64,000 nucleotides of DNA from Phanerodontia chrysosporium (GCA_001910725.1 MJGA01000025.1:186001-250000); one strand, 5' to 3'; numbered from the stretch's first letter, positions 25,030-35,180 are shown. The notes: generated from the sequence alone by a model not told the origin. Translations and numbers: made by a program.

Positions 25030-26142
25030 ATGGCGAATACTCCAGGTGTGTACGACGATGACCTCTTTGACAGCGGGTGGGGATGCTGACATGTATGTGA
25101 CACCCATTCATCCGATAATCTGCGCTAACCCAGTGCCTTCAAGCAGTCATAATAAGCATCTGTTGCGGCTGATGCACCAGAAGACCAGGTCATCACTGTC
25201 TCGGCCGCCTTCCAACCAGGTAGCAACCTCCGTCCGACCGCGCCAGACGTTGCTCTGTTATCCTCCGACAGGGTTCTCTTCCACGTGCACTCGACGGTCC
25301 TGCTCCAACATTCCGCTAACAACTTCAAGAACCTTCTCCATCCACCATTCAGCCCGCATGCGCCGAGCAGCAGCGCTCGCCCATTCCCGTGTCCGAGGAC
25401 TCGCAAGTCCTGAACGTGATCCTGCACACGATCTATGGCCTGCCCTGCGGGCAGTTCGACCCGTCGAACACCACGCTCGGCGCCGCCGTCGGGGGGCTGT
25501 ACGAGTACGGCGTCGCGCTCGACACGCACGTCGTGCCGGGGGCGCCGCTCTTCGCGCTGCTCGCCGCGCGCACGCCCGCGGACCCGCTGACCATGTATGC
25601 GCTCGCGGGCCAGTTCGGGCTGCACGCGCTCGCGGTGCACGCCTCCCCGTTCCTGCTCGGCACGCGCCTCACCGACATCCCACCCGCGTGCGCCGACTGC
25701 ATGGGCCCCGTGTACCTCCAGCGCCTCCTCGCGCTCCGCGAGCTGCGCCTGCAGGCCCTCCGGAATATCCTCCGTCCGCTCCCCGCGCGGCACCCCGAGA
25801 CGGACGACTGCGGCGCCGAAGCGCAGGCGCGCCTCGCCAAGGCGTGGGAGCTCACCGCGGCGTACCTGATGTGGGAGGCGAAACCAGGTGAGCCGAACCC
25901 CTAACATACTCTCCGTCAGGGCTGCGAGACTGACCTACAGTTTCAGAACTGACGGCGACGTCCATGGAAGTGACGTTTGAGAAAATCGGCGTGGATATAA
26001 AGTGCGACGTGTGTAGAGCCGCCTTCGATGAATGCCTGGCTCGAGCGCTGCAGAAATGGGCGCAGGTCAAGGTGTGGTGCTTTCACGATGCGCAGTCACA
26101 TTCAACTGAAACCTTTGCTCCTCATAGCGGACCATCGACTAA
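25030..26142 (+). CDS. BTB/POZ-type fungal protein (4 exons, one base short)
   Basis: A basidiomycete family with an N-terminal BTB/POZ-like fold, expanded in mushrooms; function generally unknown, BTB domains mediate protein-protein contacts. Exons: 25030-25045, 25157-25887, 25947-26071, 26128-26142; about 295 aa. The spliced start gives MANTP-ASVAADAPEDQVI, then DVALLSSDRVLFHVHSTVLL (typical BTB strand/helix) and later SEDSQVLNVILHTIYGLPC. The C-terminal half holds MGPVYLQRLLALRELRLQAL, CDVCRAAFDECLARALQKW and ends QVKRTID. Between about 25330 and 25390 the frame moves by one: NNFKNLLHPP and IPVSEDSQVLN lie in different frames, so one base seems missing, site not exactly fixed. The last 15-nt exon is inferred; without that splice the frame would run to 26203. 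Confidence 0.75.
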
Positions 26143-27084
26143 GACGTGGCTCATTTCTCGTCCTTGTCTGGAGCACGCGTACAAGTCACGGATATCGTCG
26201 TGATTGATGCGGATTTTCTGTTAAACTTCAGGAGTATAGTGATAGTGTTATTGAACGGGAGGTAGCGAGGACGTGTTTAGGACGGCTGCGGGGCAAAGGT
26301 ACGCAAGGCAAGGTTAAAGCCGCAGGTTATTTACCGTGCGCGCCGCACTCGAGACAAGACGGGTGTCAATTCCACAATCTACATGTCCGCTGTGGTACCT
26401 CCTATGGCGAGCCTGCATTCGGCACTCCTAGCGTTCAGCGTGCCGTGGATGTAGGCATCGGTGAACCCCGTTGGCCGTGCCAGATAACGTTCATTCGTTC
26501 GAACGCTGCTTTCAATGGTACTGCCAACGTAACAAGGCGTGGTATACGGAGGAGCTCAACGTTCAACCTAGCATCCTTTCTCTACACGTGTACCCTTCTC
26601 AACTGAACTCAACTCACCTTTCTCGTTGTCTCGGTCATTCTGCTCGGTGAGATGGCAAGTCACGGGGCGTCTATCATTACGGATCACGGCCGCAGGACGG
26701 AGGCTGGTGTCCACGGAGGGTCGTCCTGGTACTTTACCGTCACCACCTCGTCGCCGTAGCTCTATCAAGTTCTGCAAGGCCTTCCTCTGCAAGCACTCAT
26801 AGCATACGTATGTACCGCGTGATTCAACACGTCGACTCGGATGCTAAATCAAATTATTGCAGTCTCGTGGGATTGGCTTTCGATGTCGGTCTCGGAGGAG
26901 GAACCTGGCGAACTCGGAGGCGCGGCGAGCAACCAGGCTCTCACTGTGAGTATCTCGACAGTTGACCTAAACCGGCATAGATAAACTTCGTCATATAAGC
27001 CAGCACGACGTTTCTGGATCGAGCTCCCGGATGGAATGCCATCGTACCGTTATCCGAGGCCATTAAATCGGTTCGTCAGCGTTC
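26143..27084. other. Intergenic region before the HET gene
   Basis: No gene recognised. Several AACGTT/TTCGAACG-like short palindromes occur around 26430-26560, reminiscent of but not clearly homologous to the AACG-rich repeats of the DNA element at 30694. The HET gene promoter must lie at the right end; no TATA box stands out. Confidence 0.4.
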
Positions 27085-29349
27085 GTGATGATTGTGTCCG
27101 TCCTGCTCACTCGTCAGCAGACCAAAATCAACCTGGATAAAGAGTGCTTTAGAATGAAGTGGAAAGACAAGGAGTACATATGCGCGGAGACACCTTACGA
27201 CACGATGTGGTCAAATAGGGCATCCCATCAAGATGCCTATGTGTTTTCGCAGTCACAAATGCGAGATATCAACCCCACCCCGCTCGTTGAAGCAATTCGA
27301 GTTGGCGATGAGTACGAGAATCATCCTATGTTCAAATCCTGGTGCCGCGCTTTGCTCTCGACGGTGACCAATGACGAAGATCTATTCCGGTTCACAGGGT
27401 GCGGCAAACCCTGGGTCCTTCGACCCATCCCACAGTCGGATGTCCCCCTTCAGAAAGTGCACATAGGCCCTGGCGCTATACCCGATGATCTCGCAGACAA
27501 ACCGTGCGGCACTGTCGAAGAGGTACTACGCGACCTCAACGAGATCATGGGCACGACTCATTCTCTCGAGGAGACACCTGGCCTCACCGCCTTTCTCGCA
27601 TTCATGATCGACGAATCGCGAGACTTTGGCGAGCTCTATGGGCGATCCCGGCCATGGTGGTACAGAGACACCTTTGACGACTCTCGCACCTACTTCGAGG
27701 CAGTCGTCCAGCGCATGCGCACGCGCAAAGCAAACGACGATCGCGAGCGCAACACTATACAGAACGACTCTTCCATACCCTTGGACTCTCTTCCGCCTCC
27801 TCGACGCATATGGGACCTGTACAGCAATCGTGTGCTACCGTACTACGTGTTCCGCCGGACGGACACGCTGAGGGACGATTTCGCGACGCTCGACGCTCGG
27901 CTGTGGATGGTGTCGCACAGTTGGGTGGCCGAGGAAGACCGCGTCTACCTCTGGACGAGGATCAACGGCTTGGAGTGGCCCGTACCTTTCCCTCGGGCGA
28001 CAACGCTCGAGCATGTCCGCGTCGAGCTACTAAACCAGGGTGCGGAGTACGTCTGGCTAGATGTGCTTTGTCTGCGCCAAGTAGGCAACGAATACGACGA
28101 GCCGCGGCGCCTCGACGAATGGAGGGTCGACGTTCCAACTATCGGCTTCATCTATCAGGGAGAGCCGGAAGCTAGGTTCACCGTCATCTATCTGAACGGT
28201 CTCGGTCTTCCGTGCACCACTGGCGATGCTGTCCTCCAGTCTGAGAGACACTGGTTCAACCGGGTTTGGACGGTTCAAGAAGCCGTCAAAGATCAGTGGC
28301 TGCCCGGCGGATTGACGACCGAATCTGTCACCGGACGAGGCGTTACAAGAAAAGGCGTTGAAAATGTCTGGGCAGGTGTCAAATCGAGGGCCACGGCTGG
28401 ACTCTCTGGTCGTCTCTTCTTCCCTGATGATCTTGCTATCCGATACTGCACCAATGAGGCGGACAGGGTCGTGGTCATCGGATACTGCCTCCACAAGTTG
28501 TGTAGGTCCTTGCCTGTCTACGACCCGAAAACCAGTGTAGCCCGAGCTTGGGACACGCTACTCGAGCACATGCTTCCCAGCGCATTGACCTCCATCTTAC
28601 TCCAGGCCACGCCTGATGTACCATTCTGTCCTTGGTGGTCCATGAATGCCCTAATATCACACGAACCATGGTATCATTACAGCTTCCCGAACATTCCGGA
28701 GATGCTCACCCCGATTAACCACCTGGATCTTGTCCCCAATTCCTACACACGTCTGGCACCCGCAGAGCGCAGGCGTCAAGAGTACGGTCACCTTGTTACG
28801 ACTGTCGGGCCGTACTACATAGCAACGCCGGGCAACATGAAATCTTACGACTTGTCGGGTCCGCTCAAACTTCACTTCAGTAACCCTTCCGAGTCTGTCT
28901 CGCTAGACCTTGACACGTACGACCTCACCGGAATAATCCTCCCGAACATGGAATACACCCTTGCAAATGTCATGTTCTCCAGTGGGTCGGCGGAGTACAG
29001 CGCGTGGGTCGTCTTTGAAGCGTTTGAGACCGAGCAGATGCTCCACGGGCACCCAGTTATTCGAGCGGTGAAATGGGGCATGATCAGGTTCTCTAGAAAC
29101 TATTATCACGATCCGAACTCGCTCGTCACTGGCAGCGCTCGCAAGGCCTATGTGGTGTACGTCGACGGAGACGAGGCAAAGCGGCTCAGCGCGCACACAG
29201 AGTCGTACACACTTGCATTCGAGAAGATGCGCGCGAGTGCACGTCGTGTCAACTTCGGATTCGATCTGTGGGATGGCGACTTGATGTTAGATTTACTAGA
29301 GCACGACTGGGGATCGGGCATTTCCAAGAGGGCGCTAAGGGTATGCTAG
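27085..29349 (+). CDS. Heterokaryon incompatibility (HET) domain protein
   Basis: A single uninterrupted 754-codon frame, cytoplasmic by prediction (no signal or membrane segment). HET domains in filamentous fungi act in non-self recognition and can trigger cell death after fusion of unlike individuals. The core is at residues about 270-405: LWMVSHSWVAEEDRVYLW, then EYVWLDVLCLRQ, a conserved EWRVDVPTIGFIYQ, YLNGLG and HWFNRVWTVQEAV. The N-terminal 240 residues and the C-terminal 350 residues show no further domain I recognise. The first Met (27085) lacks strong support; a start at residue 24 (MKWKDKEY) is equally possible. Intact ORF length suggests selection. Function in incompatibility is inferred from the domain only. 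Confidence 0.85.
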   Translation: MMIVSVLLTRQQTKINLDKECFRMKWKDKEYICAETPYDTMWSNRASHQDAYVFSQSQMRDINPTPLVEAIRVGDEYENHPMFKSWCRALLSTVTNDEDLFRFTGCGKPWVLRPIPQSDVPLQKVHIGPGAIPDDLADKPCGTVEEVLRDLNEIMGTTHSLEETPGLTAFLAFMIDESRDFGELYGRSRPWWYRDTFDDSRTYFEAVVQRMRTRKANDDRERNTIQNDSSIPLDSLPPPRRIWDLYSNRVLPYYVFRRTDTLRDDFATLDARLWMVSHSWVAEEDRVYLWTRINGLEWPVPFPRATTLEHVRVELLNQGAEYVWLDVLCLRQVGNEYDEPRRLDEWRVDVPTIGFIYQGEPEARFTVIYLNGLGLPCTTGDAVLQSERHWFNRVWTVQEAVKDQWLPGGLTTESVTGRGVTRKGVENVWAGVKSRATAGLSGRLFFPDDLAIRYCTNEADRVVVIGYCLHKLCRSLPVYDPKTSVARAWDTLLEHMLPSALTSILLQATPDVPFCPWWSMNALISHEPWYHYSFPNIPEMLTPINHLDLVPNSYTRLAPAERRRQEYGHLVTTVGPYYIATPGNMKSYDLSGPLKLHFSNPSESVSLDLDTYDLTGIILPNMEYTLANVMFSSGSAEYSAWVVFEAFETEQMLHGHPVIRAVKWGMIRFSRNYYHDPNSLVTGSARKAYVVYVDGDEAKRLSAHTESYTLAFEKMRASARRVNFGFDLWDGDLMLDLLEHDWGSGISKRALRVC

Positions 29350-29860
29350 GGCGCCGTACTCAAGTACGAAAGGCAGTCTGGGATTTCTCCCGAGGCCTCC
29401 CATGTCGGCATGACCGGGCCTGCGCTTGAACGAGAACTCGAGATCACCGCTCACAGGATGGTCGTGCAGAGATCAGACATAGATGCAACAACCTTGCGCC
29501 GACCGCGACAGTACAGCACTCGTATCTACATTGCGAGCCGCGAGCATCGTGTAGCTGTTGTTGATCTTGGCTCTAAAGCCTATACATCCGGCATTGCCAC
29601 GACACATCTCTACACACATGGATGTGCTGAATCACGATTTATCAGGTGAATAGTAGTACATACAACTCGACCACGAAGAGTGCATGGGCATTACAAGCCA
29701 GATCCAACAAAGACAGCACAAAGACCATCTGCATATGCAGGCAGAGCTAATTGACATGATCTGACTTGCAATACATGATGCCGTCGCCTGCAGACAGCGG
29801 AAAATACGATTCGTACGGGCTTGCAGACGCCGAGATGGTGGGCAAGTCCTGATGGAGGCC
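29350..29860. other. Intergenic region between convergent genes
   Basis: The 3' flanks of the HET gene (plus) and of the disrupted Zn2Cys6 gene (minus). Nothing else recognised. Confidence 0.5.
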
Positions 29861-30680
29861 CTAGGCCACGCTTTCGAGGCTCCGAATCGCCACGGGCGAT
29901 ATGAGCTCGCTGTCGGGCGTCGAGAGGCCATCGAGGGGCGGTGGGAGTGTGCTTTCGCCGGTGCCACCACTACAGCGGCAGGTTAGCACTCGCGCGCAGT
30001 CAAGTGTGCAAGGTGGACTCACTGCATGAGGTCGTTGAGCTGCGCGATGCGGCGGAGGATCGTACAGTTGTGCCTCGCAGCGTGCTCGGGTAGCTGGCGG
30101 AGGAGCTCGATCGTGTTATGGAGCTGGTGCGTAAGCGAGATGAGCGGCGCGCCGGCGGCGGGGTTCGTGAGGCACGTGCAGGACGCCTCGTCGGCGTCGG
30201 GTGAGCGCATGTCGTACGACTGGCGGTAAGGCACCTCAGACGCGGAAATCGACGGGCTCGACTGGTGCGTGTTCGGGTGGCTCGTCGACGAGCACGATGA
30301 TGACGGCGTCTCCGTGTACTTTGGGTCGCCGCCCGCGCTATCGAAGGCGAGCTGCGGGGACGGCGAGGGCGACATCCGGTACAGCTGGGAACCCGACGAG
30401 GGAGAAGTGTCTACGCCCTGCTCCTGCTTGGTAATATCGGCGGTGGACTGTGTGCCCTGGCGCGTAGAGCGCGAGTACCATTCTTCGGACCTCTTCGCGT
30501 CCTGGGAATTTTGATTCGCCCAGCGCGGATGGGGCTTACCGCGGAGCTCGCGGACAAGGGACTCGAGCTCCATAATGCGGTTTCGCAGCCGGGTGGTCTC
30601 GTCTACGTTTGGATCGTCTCTGTCAAGAGTCGGATGAGCATGTAGGAACTGTGAGAGCAGGAGGACATCCACATGCACGC

Positions 30681-30693
30681 ACCTCGCAGCGGG
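30681..30693. repeat. Left 13-bp target-site duplication of the DNA element
   Basis: CCTCGCAGCGGGG, identical to 33890-33902. It straddles the end of an exon and the first base of the following intron of the disrupted gene. Confidence 0.85.
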
Positions 30694-30710
30694 GGATGGT
30701 ACGGAATTTC

Positions 30711-30835
30711 ACGTTCGGCGCTAACGGTTGTTCGCGTTCGCCCGCGAACGTTAGCGTTCACTCACGTTCTGCTAGCAGACGTTAGCAGACGTGCGCAGAC
30801 GTTATCAGCCGTTGACGAACGTCAACAAACGTACC
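30711..30835. repeat. Left subterminal AACG-type repeat array
   Basis: Degenerate units built on ACGTT/AACGT with about 10-bp spacing (GTTCGCGTTC, GCGTTCACTC, ACGTTAGCAG, ACGTTATCAG and others). The orientation is opposite to the right-hand arrays. Confidence 0.7.
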
Positions 30836-31295
30836 TTGAAGTGACTTTCGAAGTAGCTTTAGCGGTTCATAGCGTTGCATGCCGGTGTCTTGTGCTTGCG
30901 GGTGTGCTGACTAATGCCATCAACTCTCCGCGCGCCAGCCTTCCCGCGAAGTGCACGGCACGCGCGCGACTGTCCGTTGTGCAATCATCATGGCACCACG
31001 TCGACTCAACCGTGCCCGACTTGGCGTTTAGGTGGGTGCACGAGGTGTTCTGCTGGGACCCAGGCTTGCTGAGCATGAAAATGCATACTGCCCACAGAGT
31101 CGCGTCCTGAACTGAACATCGTGGCTAAGCAGCCTGCACACTGTGGCGCGGGGTTGAGATGCACACAGAGATTGGCGGTCAGAATTGAGGCCTCTCGCAG
31201 TCAAGACCTCCAAGCTCGGGCTGGGACTGCAGTTGCGAGTCGCGCGCCACGATCATGGTATAGTGTAACCAATCTCGATATACTTCCGCTAATTG

Positions 31296-32838
31296 ATGCG
31301 CCCTTCTAGGTATATCGACGGCGGCCGCGCCGTCTTGCAGTTTTTGACCGACTCCACTACACCACACTTTACGCGTCCCCGCATGTTTCGTCGTTTCATG
31401 GCCCTTCTGGGCTATGCTCCAATCACCAGTGGAGGCCTTCCTTCCTCTAGCGGACAAGATAGCCCCCAGAGAACAGCACCAAAAGCTGTCGACTCTGTGC
31501 AAGTGACCGCACCAAAAATGAAGCACGGTGAGTTCCCGTTTTCCGCCCGCTATAGCAGGCAGCTAAATACTCTACATCCTGTACAGAAGGCTATGCGATG
31601 TGCGATGAGGATTTCGACCTCCCGTCCCACATGACGATCGGTGCTTATCTCCAAGGCCCTACCGGCCTTATCCCAATTCTAAAACCGCGCCCGCGCCCCG
31701 CGGAAGCCGTCCTCACTTCGGTCTCAGTCTCGGCACCTGCACCCAGCCTCCATCTTTCCTCACAGACTATGCCTGCACCCTCCAGTATGCGCGCCACCCC
31801 TCCCACTTGGTCCCAGGTTTCGTCCTTTGTCCCTGGAGTGGGTGCACCCTCCATAGCCCTTGCAGGAACGAAGTCAGCTGAACCAGACTCACAGAGTCTT
31901 AAAAAACGTGCGCATCGCTTGTAGCATCCATTGATACATGAAACTGAGCCCTCCCACCGACAGACAACGAGCAGGATTACCCGCAGGGAAACACCATCCG
32001 CGAGGTAGAGCGAACACTGGAGAACCTTCAGAAAGACGCAGACTGGAGGCGCACGAAGTGGGCTTGGCGTTCGTATGGCTCGAAGGGGCAGAGAGACGGA
32101 CATACGGACAAGCGGCGCTGTCTCGGCGTTGTGCAATGCGGCGCGTGCGGTCAACTCCACCGCCCGAAGACCGACGCCTCCGCTTTGGCTGCACTGTGTC
32201 TATCAGACTGCCGTAACAAACGATGTAACCAGAAGCGTACTCTCGTTCATATCGAGTGCGACGTCTACTCGCTATACACCGTTGGCGATGAATTGCTGCG
32301 TTGGGAACAAGTTGGTGACCATACCCACCCTCCTCCTCCTCATGGCGGGCGACTCAGCAAGCGAGAGCTGAACGAACTCGATCAGCAAGTTGCCATGAAC
32401 CCTCGCGCCTCGGCCCATGAGCTGCGCACTGGTTCCGCTGTACCAGGCTCGAAGCCATTGGCCACAATCTCGCCAACTCTAGCAAGTGCCTCGAAGGCGA
32501 CGTACGAAATCGACAAGAGCAAGCTGCGCCAGGGCTTGCGCGTGACGCCTACTAAGAACGCATTCGGGCTGTTTGAAGTGCTCGAGGACCTACAAAAGAA
32601 AATCAGCGGCCGGTTCTTCGTTGCGTCGCAGATGATCAGCCCTTCATATGTCATGATCCAGACTGTAACAGGAGGTCCACGCTATCATCGGTACGGGGTA
32701 GAGGCTAGTGTTGACGATGTAGAGTCAGGGCTAAAAGCTAAGCGTAAGCCAGTACCTGTCCGTAGGGGAAGGAAGGCGGCTAACGAGATGGAGGACGGTG
32801 TACCAAGGACGAAGAGGCAGAGAATAGCGAACATATAG
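31296..32838 (+). CDS. WRKY-GCM1-type zinc-domain protein of the DNA element
   Basis: Three exons (31296-31527, 31587-31907, 31964-32838) fit in phase; a start at 31383 is also possible. The N-terminal region is Pro/Ser-rich. The zinc domain lies at about 32041-32330: DWRRTKWAWRSYGSKG, then RRCLGVVQCGACGQLHRPKT, ALCLSDC, NKRC, HIECDVYSLYTVG and GDHTHPPPP. Those Cys/His ligands and the RRC-GV / RPKT / GDHTH spacing are what I associate with WRKY-GCM1 DNA-binding domains linked to MULE transposases. A helical segment follows (FGLFEVLEDLQKKISGRFF) and then MISPSYVMIQTV, where complete relatives, as I recall them, go on to a catalytic domain. Here the protein ends 57 residues later in a basic tail (PVPVRRGRKA, PRTKRQR). 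So it could bind DNA but probably not transpose by itself. Confidence 0.65.
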
Positions 32839-32998
32839 TCCAGACATAGCCTGTTAGTCATAGACAAACTCCTGGCACAGAACAGTATAGTATCATCTCT
32901 CACCAAGCACCAGATTGCGTCTGAGGAGGAGGGGTTGCTCCATCCGCAATCTCCTGTGACAAAGCAGGCATTTAATGCCCACCCAAACGCCTTCTCGG

Positions 32999-33165
32999 CT
33001 ACTTGCTCAAGTAAACGCAGCTCACTGCAAGTACACGCGAGTTACCGCTGCCAGCCGTAACCTACTGCCGGTGAGCGCGACTTACCACGAGTGTATGCGA
33101 CTTGCCGCAAGCAAACATGAGCAACCGCACCTGAACGCCAACGAACGTGAGTTGCCTCTAGTCGC
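32999..33165. repeat. Internal right AACG/ACGC-type repeat array
   Basis: Degenerate 10-bp units in a row (GTACACGCGA, GTGAGCGCGA, GTGTATGCGA, CTTGCCGCAA, CTGAACGCCA, ACGAACGTGA). More diverged than the terminal array. Confidence 0.6.
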
Positions 33166-33782
33166 CGGAAGCAATTAAGAGCCACCAGAGGTGAGTTGAT
33201 ATAAGCTTAATACATGCCTCTAGGGCTCGGTGCCTCACCTGAATCGATTCTGGACTGACTTCGGGGCCGAGCAACCTTGCCGACTGCCCCAAGTCTCCTA
33301 CTACCAGTGGCCCCTTCATGGCTCTGACACCGGCGAAGACGTCGAGCACGGCATAAGAGCTTCCGGAGGGGCACGCAGCAGTGAGGAACGAGAGGACTTA
33401 GGCCAGCAGGATATGCTGAATAGCTTCGAGTTGAATAGAGTGCTCTGTCGCCCACGAACCATTGTTTCCATATTAGGCCAAGCATTTCACAGACGCCTGC
33501 CGACCACTCTCATTGTTTCTCACCGTTGCCTCTACGCCTTCTGCTTTTCATTACATCCCTTACACTAACCCTTCAAAGCCTTGATGTCGAACATGGCACC
33601 ATGGCGCACAGCAACCCCCTGCTCTCGGGCGGCAGCTCACCATTGCCTGAGGCATTTTCGCAACAAGTACTGTATGCAAGAGGTCTGCACGGTACCAACA
33701 GTGTTGTGATCGGCAATTTGAGGTTCGTTACGGTACAATAATGTGCTCTGCCCACTCTCACATAGTATCTACTCCCTAGGAA

Positions 33783-33885
33783 CATGAACGCAGGCCAACG
33801 TGAACAACGAGAACGCGAGTCACCTAAGCGCCCACCGTGAACGCGAGTGAACGTGAGTGAACGCTAGCCCAGAACGTCACGTTCT
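33783..33885. repeat. Right subterminal AACG-type repeat array
   Basis: Clear 10-bp period at 33838-33868 (GAACGCGAGT, GAACGTGAGT, GAACGCTAG), next to the right end of the element; the mirror image of the array at 30711-30835. Confidence 0.75.
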
Positions 33886-33889
33886 GCAG

Positions 33890-33902
33890 CCTCGCAGCGG
33901 GG
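33890..33902. repeat. Right 13-bp target-site duplication of the DNA element
   Basis: CCTCGCAGCGGGG, identical to 30681-30693; the host reading frame continues from here to 33931 (minus strand). Confidence 0.85.
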
Positions 33903-34185
33903 TCCTCGACCTCATAGACACACAAACCCGTCTGTAACAGCGGTTAACAGGGAGTCTCACGACAGTGTAGTAGGCGACTGCGTACTAGACCGAGTTGAAT
34001 GTAGCGAGCGCAAGGGCGCTTGCGGTCACACTGGGATAGGGGGGTCAGCGTCGGAAATCAGGCAGAGACAGCAGCCTTGGAGCCATACCTTGCGCTTGGA
34101 AGTGTGGCAATTGAGGCAGGACAGGGTGGTCCGGGGGAGCCGCTTGCTAATAACAAAGTTTCAACTTTAGGGAAAGGGGCGCTGA

Positions 34186-35180
34186 TCATATCGCGACATA
34201 CTGCTTGACATGGTCAACCTTGGCATCGGTCTGGGGCTGCCCGGAATTGACTGCGCTGCCAGAGTCCGCGGAATACTCTGGGCTGACGCGAAGAGAGGGT
34301 GTGGAAGCGGCGAGGAGGCAGACGATATCCTCGAACTGGTGCGCGACGCCGGAAAGCACGCTAGCAAATTGTTGGAACGTCACGAGCGAGATATCGGTGA
34401 GAGCGCCGATGGCCTCTTTGACGGCAGCGGTTCTGCTGAGTAGAGCGGTGAGGAACGTCTCGAGACTTCCTCCGGCCTCCGCGAGTGTCTGCTCTGGGGT
34501 ATGTGACTCCACCACCTCCGGGGACTCCTCAGCGGCAAGCCCCTCCTCGACGTCGATAATGTCATCCTTGACCGGTGCAACTGGTGTATCGAGCTTTCCA
34601 AACATGGTATTGGCCATGGCAAGGTTACGATGGGTTGCATTCTCCGAAGTCACTTGTGCGATCACGTGGTTATCGTCACCATTATGGGACTACGGAGACA
34701 CGGTGAGTCTGGGGCATTGCATTAAATGGCGAGTGTACCGACTGCATTATACTCAGATATCTCCCCAATAAGCTATAGAACAGTCAGCAATTGACCACAT
34801 TCTCCGTGACACAAGCGGAGTTGCACCTTCTCAGCCGCAGGCTCAAGGGCGCCACAGCATATCATATCGATGTTCTTGATGGCCGTGACGAACGCTTGAA
34901 TGGACTGTTGGCAAGCCTTCACCACGGCATTGACCTCTTCGAGCTGCGCCCTGCTGGAGTCGGCTGAGATGGCATCCATACACTCGACATGCTGCGCCAT
35001 GTCAACCAGCGCATCCATGGCAGCAGTGACTGGCGCGCAAAGTGCCATGGTCGTGACGTCCGGGAAGCTCTGAATTCGCTTGTAGACCACGTGATAGTCC
35101 TGTAGATGCGAGGCCCCTAGGGGTGAGGGTACGTCCTCGTGGCATGTAGGGGAAATGACACCTACGATTGGGACAGCCAT
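34186..35180 (-). CDS. Hypothetical helical protein, two exons
   Basis: Not recognised. Exon 1 is 35180-34827 (MAVPIVGVISPTCHEDV...), exon 2 is 34689-34186; the 137-nt intron (GTGCAA..CGTAG) keeps the phase and gives about 285 aa. The product is Ala-rich and predicted mostly alpha-helical, with two similar amphipathic stretches: AAMDALVDMAQHVECMDAI with QQSIQAFVTAIKNIDM in exon 1, and FLTALLSRTAAVKEAIGAL with FQQFASVLSGVAHQFEDI in exon 2, separated by an acidic linker (DDIIDVEEGLAAEESPEVVE). It overlaps the first codons of the disrupted transcription factor by about 14 bp on the same strand, so one of the two termini may be mis-set. No signal peptide. Confidence 0.6.

Larger units (their letters stand above)
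30694..33889 (+). mobile_element. DNA transposon with WRKY-GCM1-type protein and periodic subterminal repeats
   Basis: A 3,196-bp insert bounded by a perfect 13-bp direct repeat (30681-30693 and 33890-33902), whose removal restores an exon of the host transcription factor. Ends carry AACG-rich 10-bp-periodic repeats in opposite orientation, for example GAACGTGAGTGAACGC at about 33850 and its reverse complement at about 30753. The outermost bases are only weakly inverted (both approach an ACGTTC..GGGCTA-like core). It encodes one recognisable gene (31296-32838) with a WRKY-GCM1-type zinc domain, a domain often joined to MULE transposases; no catalytic transposase part was found. A MULE-like, possibly non-autonomous, element is my best guess; the 13-bp duplication is longer than the 8-11 bp usual for that group. 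Confidence 0.75.
29861..34199 (-). pseudogene. Zn2Cys6 transcription factor split by a DNA transposon
   Basis: A fungal zinc-cluster regulator whose two halves flank the 3.2 kb element at 30694-33889. Right (5') half: in-frame ATG at 34199, zinc cluster exons to 34089, 34030-33986 and 33931-33890, giving SCLNCHTSKRK, CDRKRPCARYIQLGL and TGLCVYEVEDPAAR. Left (3') half: the same exon end (to 30682), then exons 30619-30023 (DDPNVDETTRLRNRI, ELESLVRELRGKPHPRWA, a Ser/Pro-rich middle, then TILRRIAQLNDLM) and 29969-29861. Without the insert, VEDPAAR joins DDPNVDETTRL in phase, the usual order in this family. Decay signs: the fifth cluster cysteine is Tyr (CARY instead of CARC), and the N-terminal frame has TAA at 34169-34167 and TGA at 34163-34161, although an undetected 5' intron could alter that. 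Cannot make the normal protein as it stands. Confidence 0.88.

Noticed and set aside
22530..26560. AACGTTCAAC motif at about 22,538 and 26,553 as possible ends of an element
   Set aside because: Only about 10 bp shared, no target duplication, and the BTB-type gene lies between; could not be supported.
34020..34208. Plus-strand ORF over the zinc-cluster exons
   Set aside because: The minus strand encodes the recognisable cluster; the plus frame has no domain.
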